Shown here piece by piece: positions 1 through 5,259 of a DNA stretch of 5,259 bases. The stretch's first letter is position 1; each line of letters starts with the position of its first letter. A model generated the notes under the pieces. That model did no database searches. It worked only from the letters and a program-made list of their open reading frames with translations, and was not told the origin of the DNA. A program made the position numbers and the translations under genes. The DNA comes from Acidobacteriota bacterium (lineage in GTDB: Bacteria > Acidobacteriota > Vicinamibacteria > Vicinamibacterales > 2-12-FULL-66-21): contig JACDDJ010000120.1 of the NCBI GenBank assembly GCA_013817065.1, forward strand, positions 4,336 to 9,594, read 5' to 3'.

Positions 1-629
1 GCGTTACGCAGACCCGCTACGGCGGGGATCCTGATCGACCGTGCGAGGATCGCGGTGTGATAGGTCCAGCTGCCCTCGTCGCTCACCAGGGCCGCCAGCC
101 GATGCCAATCGAGCTGCGCAATCAGGGACGGCGTGAGTTCATCGGCCACGAGGACGAGCGGCCCTTCGAGCTCACGAAACAGATCGGCCTGCACTTCCCC
201 GGCGCGCAGGTTTCCGAAGAGCCGGCCGACGACGTCGGACACATCGCCGCGCCGCTCGCGAAGGTACGGATCGTCGGCGCTGTTGAAGAGCGCGGAAATC
301 TCGTCCAGGGTCTTTTGCAGCGCTGCCTCCGCGTTCACTCTTGATGAACGGATGATCTCGATCGCCCGATCGATCAGCATCCGGTCGTCCAGCATCAGGA
401 GTTGCGCGTCGAACAGGTAGGCATGCTCGGCGCCGGCGCCGGAGGCAATCCGTTCCTTGATGTGTGTGATCTGTTCGCGGGCAGCTTCCCGCGCCGCCTG
501 CAGGCGCTCGACCTCGCGCGGTACACGGCGGGATGGCACCCGGAACCCGAAGTTACCGCTGGCTCGGCGCAGGACCACCGCAGTCCCGACCCCCAGACCT
601 GGCGACACGCCGAGGCCCTTCAGACGCAC
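1..629 (-). CDS. ptsI: PTS enzyme I (PEP-protein phosphotransferase), N-terminal part; runs off the window
   Basis: Enzyme I autophosphorylates from PEP and hands the phosphate to HPr His15; it is cytoplasmic. The reading frame shows 209 residues before the window edge. It opens with the family's N-terminal strand (GLGVSPGLGVGTA, residues 5-17). A helical HPr-binding domain follows, with the typical AYLFDAQLLMLDD (70-82) and DDPYLRERRGDVSDVVGRL (119-137). The phosphohistidine domain carries WTYHTAILARS at 188-198, so His191 is the predicted phosphorylated residue (His189 in E. coli). Full-length enzyme I is about 570-590 residues, so the PEP-binding barrel lies outside. I chose the GTG at 627-629 because it places the first strand four residues in, as in the family; a weak AGG sits six bases upstream. 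The start lies inside the HPr gene, giving a 10-base overlap and likely translational coupling. Before the active His the sequence is DEGSWTYH rather than DAGGRTSH. Confidence 0.93.
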   Translation of the reverse strand, partial: MRLKGLGVSPGLGVGTAVVLRRASGNFGFRVPSRRVPREVERLQAAREAAREQITHIKERIASGAGAEHAYLFDAQLLMLDDRMLIDRAIEIIRSSRVNAEAALQKTLDEISALFNSADDPYLRERRGDVSDVVGRLFGNLRAGEVQADLFRELEGPLVLVADELTPSLIAQLDWHRLAALVSDEGSWTYHTAILARSIRIPAVAGLRN

Positions 630-919
630 GGCTTGCCTGCTGCGATGTCGAAGGGCGCCTCGTCGAACCCGCGGCGGACGAGCGCGCACAACGCGTCCAT
701 TGCCTGCTGCTCGTCGGCGCCGTCGGCCGTGATCGTGATGTCGCTGCCCTGCGCCGCCGACAGCAGCAGCAGCCCCATGATGCTCTTGCCGTCGATCTCA
801 CGCCCGCCGCGGCCAACACGAATCGACGATGAGAAGCCGGCTGCGACGTGGACGAACCGCGCCGCGGCCCGGGCGTGAAGGCCGAGCGAATTCACGATCG
901 CGGCCGAACAGGACGTCAT
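620..919 (-). CDS. ptsH: HPr phosphocarrier protein with both His15 and Ser46
   Basis: HPr is the small cytoplasmic phosphocarrier between enzyme I and EIIA proteins. The 99-residue product has the active-site signature LGLHARAAARFV, with His15 and Arg17 at the canonical positions. The regulatory site DGKSIMGL places Ser46 exactly where HPr kinase acts; an hprK gene lies two genes upstream, so kinase and substrate are co-encoded. Residue 18 is Ala where many HPrs have Pro. The protein is about 10 residues longer than the usual 85-90, with a C-terminal tail EAPFDIAAGKPCV that has no obvious counterpart. The ATG overlaps the EIIA stop as ATGA. A good GGAG ribosome site lies seven bases upstream, within the last EIIA codons. 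Regulatory as well as transport use is possible; the lack of permease genes nearby favours regulation (inference). Confidence 0.95.
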   Translation of the reverse strand: MTSCSAAIVNSLGLHARAAARFVHVAAGFSSSIRVGRGGREIDGKSIMGLLLLSAAQGSDITITADGADEQQAMDALCALVRRGFDEAPFDIAAGKPCV

Positions 920-1341
920 GCCTTCTCTCCGCGCAGCAGGTCGGATGCAACCCAGATCGCATTGCGTCCGTCTTCCCGCATCTCGCGCGCGATCGTCAAC
1001 AGGTTGTTACCGGTGTGCGGCCGCGCCAGCTTGATCAGCATCGGCAGGTTGACTCCGGTGATGACTTCGACGTCACTGCTGACGAAGGTGACCGCAAGGT
1101 TGGCAGGTGTGCCGCCAAACATGTCGGTGAGGACGAGCACCGGGATCCGCGGCGCGTCGGGCTCCGTCACCGCAAGCCGTTCGATCGCCCGGCCGATCTC
1201 CTCCCGCGCATGCCCGACATCGTCGTGCCATCCGATCGACACGGCGGCGAAATGCGGCAGATCGCCAACGATCATCTCCGCCGAGTTCACGAGCTCGGTG
1301 GCGAGCTGACCGTGCGTCACGACGACCACTGCTAGACGCAT
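916..1341 (-). CDS. PTS EIIA protein, mannose family (stand-alone)
   Basis: This 141-residue protein matches the stand-alone EIIA domain of the mannose/fructose/sorbose PTS family, which accepts phosphate from HPr on a histidine. The N-terminal strand and active site read VVVVTHGQLA, making His10 the predicted phosphoacceptor. LTDMFGGTPANLA (71-83), with its conserved Asp73, and VITGVNLPMLIKL (93-105) are the family's other signatures. The length fits one domain, with no fused EIIB. It starts six bases after the rapZ stop and ends in an ATGA overlap with HPr. No EIIB, EIIC or EIID gene is present here, so the usual role of feeding a membrane transporter is not supported by the context. A regulatory output, comparable to EIIA-Ntr in the proteobacterial rpoN cluster, is inference. 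It could still serve permease subunits encoded elsewhere. Confidence 0.93.
   Translation of the reverse strand: MRLAVVVVTHGQLATELVNSAEMIVGDLPHFAAVSIGWHDDVGHAREEIGRAIERLAVTEPDAPRIPVLVLTDMFGGTPANLAVTFVSSDVEVITGVNLPMLIKLARPHTGNNLLTIAREMREDGRNAIWVASDLLRGEKA
921..930 (-). promoter_or_regulatory. Ribosome binding site of HPr, within the end of the EIIA gene
   Basis: GGAGAGAAGG on the minus strand, with GGAG seven bases before the HPr ATG at 917-919, is the best ribosome site in the window. It doubles as the EIIA codons for Gly-Glu-Lys near the C-terminus. Its strength fits the need for HPr in excess over its enzymes. Confidence 0.6.
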
Positions 1342-1345
1342 GCTG

Positions 1346-1349
1346 ACCT
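1346..1349 (-). promoter_or_regulatory. Ribosome binding site of the EIIA gene
   Basis: AGGT on the minus strand lies four bases before the ATG at 1339-1341 and overlaps the end of rapZ. It supports that start and suggests that ribosomes finishing rapZ reinitiate on EIIA. Confidence 0.5.
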
Positions 1350-2262
1350 ACTCATTCCCGATATCCCGATGCTTGACGCGCACGCGCACGCCCGGCAGAC
1401 CGGACAACCCTTTTTTGAGCGCCTCCGAGATCGCGACCGAGCGATGCCGGCCGCCCGTGCAGCCGATCCCGATGGTCAGGTACGTCTTTCCTTCGTGAAC
1501 GTACTGCGGCACCAGGAACTTCAACAGGTTCAGCGTGTGCGTGAGGAACTCGTGGGTCGCCTTCGACTTGTTGATGTACTTCACGACATCCGCATCGCGG
1601 CCCGTGTGTGGGCGCAGCGTCGGCACGAAGTGAGGGTTCGGCAGAAAGCGGACGTCGAACAGCAGGTCCGAGTCGACCGGTATGCCGTGCTTGAATCCAA
1701 AGCTGAGGACGGTGACGACCAGTTGCGCGCCCGGGACGCGCCCCGCGGCCACGCTGGTAAACGCGTGCCGCAGTTCGTGGACCGTCATCTCCGAGGTATC
1801 GACGATGTGATCCGCCATCCGGCGGACCTGCTGCAGCGCCTTTTTCTCCTCGCGGATCCCTTCCATAGCCGAGCGGTCAGGGGCGAGCGGATGGGGACGG
1901 CGGGTCTCGCTGAAGCGGCGGACGAGAGTCGGTTCGGCTGCCTCGAGGAAGATCAGGACCGGGTTCAGCTGCTTCTTCTGCTGCAGACGCTTGAACGCCT
2001 TCGGAAACCCCTCGAGCATCTTGCCTTCACGGATGTCGACGACAACCGCAGCGCGCGAAATTTCCGTTCCGGCGCGCAACGTCAGATCGGCAAGCATCGG
2101 CAGCAGCTCGATCGGCAGGTTGTCGACGCAGAAGTAGCCGAGGTCCTCGAGCGCTTTAATCGCCTGTGACTTGCCGGACCCGGCGAGCCCGGTCAGCACC
2201 ACGAAACGCGAGGTGACCGCCGTTCGCGCGGCGCGGCGGGCGGCGTGACGTTTTTCACGCAT
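1348..2262 (-). CDS. rapZ: RapZ/YvcJ-family P-loop nucleotide-binding protein
   Basis: RapZ proteins have an N-terminal P-loop ATP/GTP-binding domain and a C-terminal RNA-binding domain. In E. coli RapZ presents the sRNA GlmZ to RNase E and so controls glucosamine-6-phosphate synthase; in most other phyla the target is unknown. The 304-residue product shows Walker A GLAGSGKS at 25-32, followed by ALEDLGYFCVDNLPIELLP (37-55). A Walker B-like VVVD lies at 73-76, and FSETRRPHPL at 117-126. The C-terminal domain has SFGFKHGIPVDSDLLFDVRFLPNPHF (187-212) and GIGCTGGRHRSVAISE (265-280). The start ATG shares one base with the hprK stop (TGATG), and GGAG lies ten bases upstream. Relative to E. coli RapZ it carries about 16-18 extra N-terminal residues, rich in Arg, Lys and His. 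Its place between hprK and EIIA matches the known link of this family with PTS genes. Confidence 0.95.
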   Translation of the reverse strand: MREKRHAARRAARTAVTSRFVVLTGLAGSGKSQAIKALEDLGYFCVDNLPIELLPMLADLTLRAGTEISRAAVVVDIREGKMLEGFPKAFKRLQQKKQLNPVLIFLEAAEPTLVRRFSETRRPHPLAPDRSAMEGIREEKKALQQVRRMADHIVDTSEMTVHELRHAFTSVAAGRVPGAQLVVTVLSFGFKHGIPVDSDLLFDVRFLPNPHFVPTLRPHTGRDADVVKYINKSKATHEFLTHTLNLLKFLVPQYVHEGKTYLTIGIGCTGGRHRSVAISEALKKGLSGLPGVRVRVKHRDIGNE

Positions 2263-3242
2263 CAGAGCTCGTCTCCGTGATCGGTGTCTGCTTCAGTGAT
2301 GCGCGTTGCCGGATCGAGTTGCCGATTCAGTCGTTCGACCAGCCGTCGCGCAGCGTGATGACCACGGCTCCGGAGCAACTGGTTTCGAGCCGCCACTTCC
2401 ACCAGGATGGCCACGTTCCGTCCCGGCCCTACAGGCATCCTCACCATCGGGATCCTTACGCCCAACGTTTCGTAGAACGCATCATCGATGCCGAGCCGAT
2501 CGTATTCGCGGCCGGGTTCCCACCGCTCCAGTTGGACGACGAGCTCGACGCGTTTGGACGTGCGCGTCGAGGCGACGCCGAACAGGTCCTGGATGTTGAT
2601 CAGCCCCAGGCCCCGAATCTCCATGTGGTGCCGCGTCAGCTCCGGGCAGGAACCTATGACATACGATTCGCCGCGGCACCGCAGTTCCACCGTGTCATCC
2701 GCCACAAGTCGGTGCCCGCGCACCACGAGGTCCAGCGCGCACTCGCTCTTGCCGATGCCACTCTCACCGACGACGAGGAGTCCGAGCCCGAGAATGTCCA
2801 TCAGCACACCGTGAACGATGCCGCGGGCGGCGAGGTGGCTGTCGAGAAGCGTCGAGAGGCGTGTCATCGCCTCGGGCGTCGAGGCCGTCGTGACGAGCAG
2901 CGGCACGGATGCCGTTGTCGCCGCATCGACAATCTCCTGGGCCGGCTTGAACCCACCCGTTACGAGGACGCACGGGAGATCGTGGCCGAAGACCCGCGTG
3001 AGAGCGGCCCGGCGCGGTTCGGGTTCCAGGGATTCGACGTAGCGGATCTCGCTCTCTCCGAAGACCAGCACGCGGCCGCCCTTGAGATAGGCGTCGAATC
3101 CAGAGAGCGCCAGACCGGTCTTCTGGGGCTGCGGGATGGTGATCCGGCGTTCCACACCGGCGCCACCGGCGATAAGCTCGAGCGCGAGGAGGCGCGAATC
3201 CGCAAGATCGCGCAGCAGCGTTGCGACGGTGACGCCAGTCAT
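2262..3242 (-). CDS. hprK: Bifunctional HPr kinase/phosphorylase
   Basis: HprK phosphorylates HPr on Ser46 with ATP or pyrophosphate and removes that phosphate by phosphorolysis; it is cytoplasmic and normally hexameric. The 326-residue product has the full two-domain form. The N-terminal domain starts at VTVATLLRDL (residues 4-13). The kinase domain begins at IVHGVLMDILGLGLLVVGE, with His144. Walker A is GESGIGKS (159-166), followed by HRLVADDTVEL (177-187) with the catalytic Asp pair. The family signature HMEIRGLGLINIQDLFG spans 206-222, and the C-terminal loop PVGPGRNVAILVEVAARN spans 270-287. I chose the ATG at 3240-3242 because it places the first strand as in known HprKs. A longer frame from 3395 would overlap hpf by about 100 bases. 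The ribosome site is poor (AGGA 13 bases upstream); a GTG at 3261-3263 is a weaker alternative. Its substrate HPr is two genes downstream. Confidence 0.96.
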   Translation of the reverse strand: MTGVTVATLLRDLADSRLLALELIAGGAGVERRITIPQPQKTGLALSGFDAYLKGGRVLVFGESEIRYVESLEPEPRRAALTRVFGHDLPCVLVTGGFKPAQEIVDAATTASVPLLVTTASTPEAMTRLSTLLDSHLAARGIVHGVLMDILGLGLLVVGESGIGKSECALDLVVRGHRLVADDTVELRCRGESYVIGSCPELTRHHMEIRGLGLINIQDLFGVASTRTSKRVELVVQLERWEPGREYDRLGIDDAFYETLGVRIPMVRMPVGPGRNVAILVEVAARNQLLRSRGHHAARRLVERLNRQLDPATRITEADTDHGDEL

Positions 3243-3291
3243 CGATTGAGGAGGGTCCTGCACCGGCCTGCCCGGCGGAGGGCTGACCCCA
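3243..3291. other. 49-base spacer between hpf and hprK
   Basis: The spacer is very GC-rich. I see no convincing promoter, no terminator with a T-run, and only a 4-base CCGG stem possibility near 3263-3275. On the coding strand, CCTCCT (3249-3254) sits just before the hprK start; this resembles the 16S anti-Shine-Dalgarno end and is not itself a ribosome binding site. The simplest reading is an untranslated gap within one transcript. Confidence 0.5.
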
Positions 3292-3843
3292 TTATGGCTG
3301 GATGAGCCCGAAATTGCCGTCTTTCCGGCGGTAAAGGATCGCCACCTCGTCGTCCTCCGCATCCCGGAACACCAGAAACCCGTCGTCGACTTCATCGAGG
3401 CGAAGGCTGGCGTCTTCGACTGACATCGGCTTCACCGCGTAGCGCGTGGCCTTGATCACCCTGGGGGCGGTGGAGATCGGCGCCGATTCGGCCGCCTCCG
3501 GACCCGCTGACCCCACCCTGCTGTTCCGAACCCCCTTGGCTGTCTGGCGCTTTCGCGAATCCCACTTCCCTTTCAGCTTCTTGGCCTGCTGTTCGATCTT
3601 GATCGACGCCTGGCGAATCGCCAGCGGCCAGCTCGTATCCTCGGCGTTCCCGCTCAGCGTATGGTCGCCGCGGGTATGGATCGCCATCTCGACGCGGTGT
3701 CGATACTTTTCCTTCGTCACGATGACGAGCGCGGAGATCGCTGAATCGTTGAGAACTCGTTCCAGGGTGGCAAGACGTTTGGTGATCAGTTGCCGGAGGG
3801 CAGGGGTAACGGTGACGTGACGGCCGGTGATGTCGAGGCGCAT
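3292..3843 (-). CDS. hpf: Long-form ribosome hibernation promoting factor
   Basis: Long HPF binds the 30S decoding region and, through its C-terminal domain, joins two 70S ribosomes into inactive 100S dimers in slow growth or starvation. The 183-residue product has an S30AE/RaiA-type N-terminal domain at about 1-98 (MRLDITGRHVTVTPALRQLI, a middle strand VEMAIHTRGDHTLSG, and the closing basic helix QQAKKLKGKW). A Gly/Ser/Ala-rich linker follows (about 100-127). The C-terminal dimerisation domain (about 128-183) contains RYAVKPMSVEDA (134-145) and ends YRRKDGNFGLIQP, the characteristic finish of long HPFs. The length is normal for the long form; the short gamma-proteobacterial HPF of about 95 residues is excluded. 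The ATG at 3841-3843 has GAGAG seven bases upstream. Placement behind rpoN is common across Gram-negative bacteria. The spacer before it is repeat-like, and no separate promoter could be recognised. Confidence 0.95.
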   Translation of the reverse strand: MRLDITGRHVTVTPALRQLITKRLATLERVLNDSAISALVIVTKEKYRHRVEMAIHTRGDHTLSGNAEDTSWPLAIRQASIKIEQQAKKLKGKWDSRKRQTAKGVRNSRVGSAGPEAAESAPISTAPRVIKATRYAVKPMSVEDASLRLDEVDDGFLVFRDAEDDEVAILYRRKDGNFGLIQP

Positions 3844-3846
3844 ATT

Positions 3847-3923
3847 TAAGCTCTCAGCTTTCAGACTTCAGCTCTCTGCGTCCAGCTCGTGATTGGCTGA
3901 CCACTGAGAGCCGATGGCCGATC
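3847..3923. repeat. Degenerate heptamer repeat series filling the rpoN-hpf spacer
   Basis: Read on the plus strand in steps of seven from 3847 the units are TAAGCTC, TCAGCTT, TCAGACT, TCAGCTC, TCTGCGT, CCAGCTC, GTGATTG, GCTGACC, ACTGAGA, GCCGATG, GCCGATC. Units 1-4 and 6 fit a TCAGCTC consensus closely, unit 5 loosely. Units 8-11 share a (C/T)GA core, and the last two differ by one base. Both families sit in the same 7-base phase, and 77 of the 81 spacer bases are covered. The central unit (3889-3895) fits neither family. From memory, similar CTCAGCT/TCAGCTT and GCCGATC runs occur between genes in Acidobacteriota-like genomes, but I could not check this. The function is unknown. Confidence 0.6.
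3851..3855 (-). promoter_or_regulatory. Ribosome binding site of hpf, inside the repeat spacer
   Basis: GAGAG on the minus strand lies seven bases before the hpf ATG, a good distance. It is formed at the junction of two adjacent 7-base repeat units (3847-3853 and 3854-3860), so the translation signal appears to be made from repeat sequence. Confidence 0.55.
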
Positions 3924-3924
3924 G

Positions 3925-5259
3925 CTAGAAAAGCACCTTCCGCTGGTTCGATGTCGGGATCTTCAGCTCTTCGCGGTATTTTGCGATCGTGCGTCGGGCC
4001 AGCTGCAGCCCTTCCTTCTGCAGGATGCTGACGATCTTCGAGTCGCTGAGCGGCTTCCGCGGGTCCTCGTTCTCGATGATCTTCCGGATCCGCTGCTTGA
4101 TCGTGACCGACGACACGCTGTCGCCGTACGAGCTGCTGATCCCGCTGTGGAAGAAGAACTTCATCTCGAACACGCCCTGCGGCGTGTGCATGTACTTGTT
4201 GTTGACGACGCGGCTGACGGTGGACTCGTGCATGCCGATGTCGTTGGCGACGTCGCGGAGTACGAGCGGTCGCAGGTGCTCCATCCCAAGATCCAGGAAC
4301 TCGCGCTGGAAGTTGATGATGCTGGTCGCGACCTTGTGAATCGTCTTCTGGCGCTGATCCACTGACTTGATCAGCCACAGCGCCGAGCGGAACTTGTCCT
4401 TGACGTAAGCACGCGTCTCGTCGCTGTTCTCGCCGGCGCTCTTGTCGAGGAGGCGGCGATACACCGGGCTGATGCGAAGCTGCGGCAATCCTTCTTCGTT
4501 CAGCGCCGCGACGTACTGATCCTCCACCTTCACGACGTAGACGTCGGGGATCACGTACTGCGACTGCGATGGATTGAAGCGGCTTCCGGGTTTCGGATCC
4601 AGGTTCCGGATGATCTCGACGTGCTCGCGAAGGTCCTCGATCTGGACGCCAAGCTTGCGCGCAATCTCGGGGACCTGGTGGTTCTGCAGCAGTCGCAGGT
4701 GCTCGGTGACGATCTTTTCGGTGATGGTCCCTTCGAGACTGAGGTGCCGGATCTGGAGCCAGAGGCACTCCTGGAGGTCGCGCGCCGCCACACCGATCGG
4801 ATCGAAGGTCTGGATGTGCTGAAGGGCCCGCTCGACATCCGCGACCGGCCAGTCCGCCATCGCGGCGATCTCTTCGACTGACGCGACCAGGTAGCCGTCA
4901 TCGTCAAGGTTGCCGATGATCGCGCCGCCAATCTCCTGCAGCTGTGGGTCACTGGTCTGCAGCGATAACTGCCACATCAGGTGATCCGACAACGATCCGG
5001 CGGTCGAGAGGGTGTTCTCGATCGGCGGCAGTTCCTTGACCTCCTGCGGCGTGCGCGGGCGGTAGCTGTCGTCGAGATAGTCGCCGAAAAAATATTCGTA
5101 GTCGGCGTCGTCCCAGGCGTCGGACTTTTCCGCGGCGGCGGGCGTTTCCGGAGCCTTCTCGGCCTGGGCCTGTTCGACGGGCTGGAGATCTTCGGTCGGA
5201 ACTTCTTCGAGCAGCGGGTTCTCGACCATCTCCTGGTTCAGGAGATCAGCGAGCTCCAG
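3925..5259 (-). CDS. rpoN: RNA polymerase sigma-54 factor, 5' end off the window
   Basis: Sigma-54 directs RNA polymerase to -24/-12 promoters and needs AAA+ activator proteins to open DNA. The visible 444 residues begin within region I (LELADLLNQEMVENPLLEE). The frame is open to the window edge, and family members have about 30 more residues of Gln/Leu-rich region I before this point, so the internal ATG at 5227-5229 is not the start. An acidic region II follows (about residues 20-80, including WDDADYEYFFGDYLDD). The core-binding domain includes GNLDDDGYLVASVEEIA (116-132) and TFDPIGVAARDLQECL (151-166). The helix-turn-helix is at about 334-358 (RDVANDIGMHESTVSRVVNNK), and the diagnostic RpoN box ARRTIAKYRE is at 421-430. 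The protein ends at a TAG, 81 bases before hpf. All functional regions visible look intact. Confidence 0.96.
   Translation of the reverse strand: MELADLLNQEMVENPLLEEVPTEDLQPVEQAQAEKAPETPAAAEKSDAWDDADYEYFFGDYLDDSYRPRTPQEVKELPPIENTLSTAGSLSDHLMWQLSLQTSDPQLQEIGGAIIGNLDDDGYLVASVEEIAAMADWPVADVERALQHIQTFDPIGVAARDLQECLWLQIRHLSLEGTITEKIVTEHLRLLQNHQVPEIARKLGVQIEDLREHVEIIRNLDPKPGSRFNPSQSQYVIPDVYVVKVEDQYVAALNEEGLPQLRISPVYRRLLDKSAGENSDETRAYVKDKFRSALWLIKSVDQRQKTIHKVATSIINFQREFLDLGMEHLRPLVLRDVANDIGMHESTVSRVVNNKYMHTPQGVFEMKFFFHSGISSSYGDSVSSVTIKQRIRKIIENEDPRKPLSDSKIVSILQKEGLQLARRTIAKYREELKIPTSNQRKVLF

Noticed and set aside
1369..2169. 266-residue open frame on the plus strand opposite rapZ
   Set aside because: It is antisense to a clear rapZ. 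The composition is skewed to Arg, Asp, Gln and Val with no domain motif, typical of a shadow frame.
3263..3275. CCGG...CCGG stem as a terminator between hpf and hprK
   Set aside because: It is only four base pairs with a five-base loop and no T-run, too weak to call.
2277..3305. 342-residue open frame on the plus strand opposite hprK
   Set aside because: It lies antisense to a gene with all HprK motifs. Long antisense frames are expected in GC-rich DNA, and its Arg/His/Asp-rich translation matches no family I recognise.
3243..3395. Extended hprK start giving 51 more N-terminal residues
   Set aside because: It overlaps hpf by about 100 bases, and the added residues are low-quality sequence unlike any HprK N-terminus. 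The ATG at 3242 fits the family.
3850..3911. Inverted repeat GCTCTCAG / CTGAGAGC (3850-3857 and 3904-3911) as a hairpin or terminator
   Set aside because: The arms are 8 bases with a 46-base loop and no T-run. They are more simply explained as chance complementarity within the heptamer series.
3844..3924. Sigma-54 or sigma-70 promoter upstream of hpf
   Set aside because: I found no TGGC-N8-TGC type -24/-12 pair and no convincing -35/-10 pair on the minus strand.
3854..4768. 304-residue minus-strand frame overlapping rpoN
   Set aside because: It is the alternate frame of rpoN, with extreme Arg/Pro/Ala/Gln content and no motifs; the RpoN frame has its HTH and RpoN box.
5227..5229. ATG as the start of rpoN
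   Set aside because: The frame continues upstream to the window edge with clear region I sequence (LELADLLNQE), so the true start is outside.

Overview
The window is GC-rich and tightly packed, and every supportable gene lies on the minus strand. Read in the direction of transcription (high to low coordinates) the order is: rpoN (sigma-54, 5' end off the window), hpf (long ribosome hibernation factor), hprK (HPr kinase/phosphorylase), rapZ (P-loop nucleotide-binding/RNase adaptor), a mannose-family EIIA protein, HPr, and ptsI (enzyme I, 3' part off the window). No RNA genes, mobile elements or CRISPR arrays were seen. No gene-free stretch exceeds 81 bases.

The organism is a Gram-negative-type bacterium that is probably not a gamma- or alphaproteobacterium. 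HprK is full length with its N-terminal domain, HPr carries both His15 and Ser46, and the EIIA is mannose-type rather than EIIA-Ntr. This mixture, together with the high GC and the style of the proteins, suggests Acidobacteriota (perhaps Vicinamibacteria) or a deltaproteobacterial-type lineage. The taxonomic call is inference from memory of family patterns and should be treated as moderate to low confidence.

Layout: 3925-5259 rpoN; 3844-3924 an 81-base spacer that reads almost entirely as degenerate 7-base units; 3292-3843 hpf; 3243-3291 a 49-base spacer; 2262-3242 hprK; 1348-2262 rapZ (1-base overlap with hprK); 916-1341 EIIA (6-base gap after rapZ); 620-919 HPr (4-base ATGA overlap with EIIA); 1-629 ptsI (10-base overlap with HPr). 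The overlaps from hprK onward indicate one translationally coupled transcription unit.

Functionally, EI would take phosphate from PEP and pass it to HPr His15 and then to EIIA His10, while HprK would add or remove phosphate at HPr Ser46 in response to metabolic state. No sugar permease subunits (EIIB, EIIC, EIID) are present, so the phosphorelay looks regulatory in this window. It is encoded beside sigma-54, a ribosome hibernation factor and RapZ. This is a recognisable relative of the proteobacterial rpoN-hpf-ptsN-rapZ-ptsO cluster with swapped parts, rather than a wholly new system. The least explained item is the heptamer-patterned spacer between rpoN and hpf, which also contains the hpf ribosome binding site.
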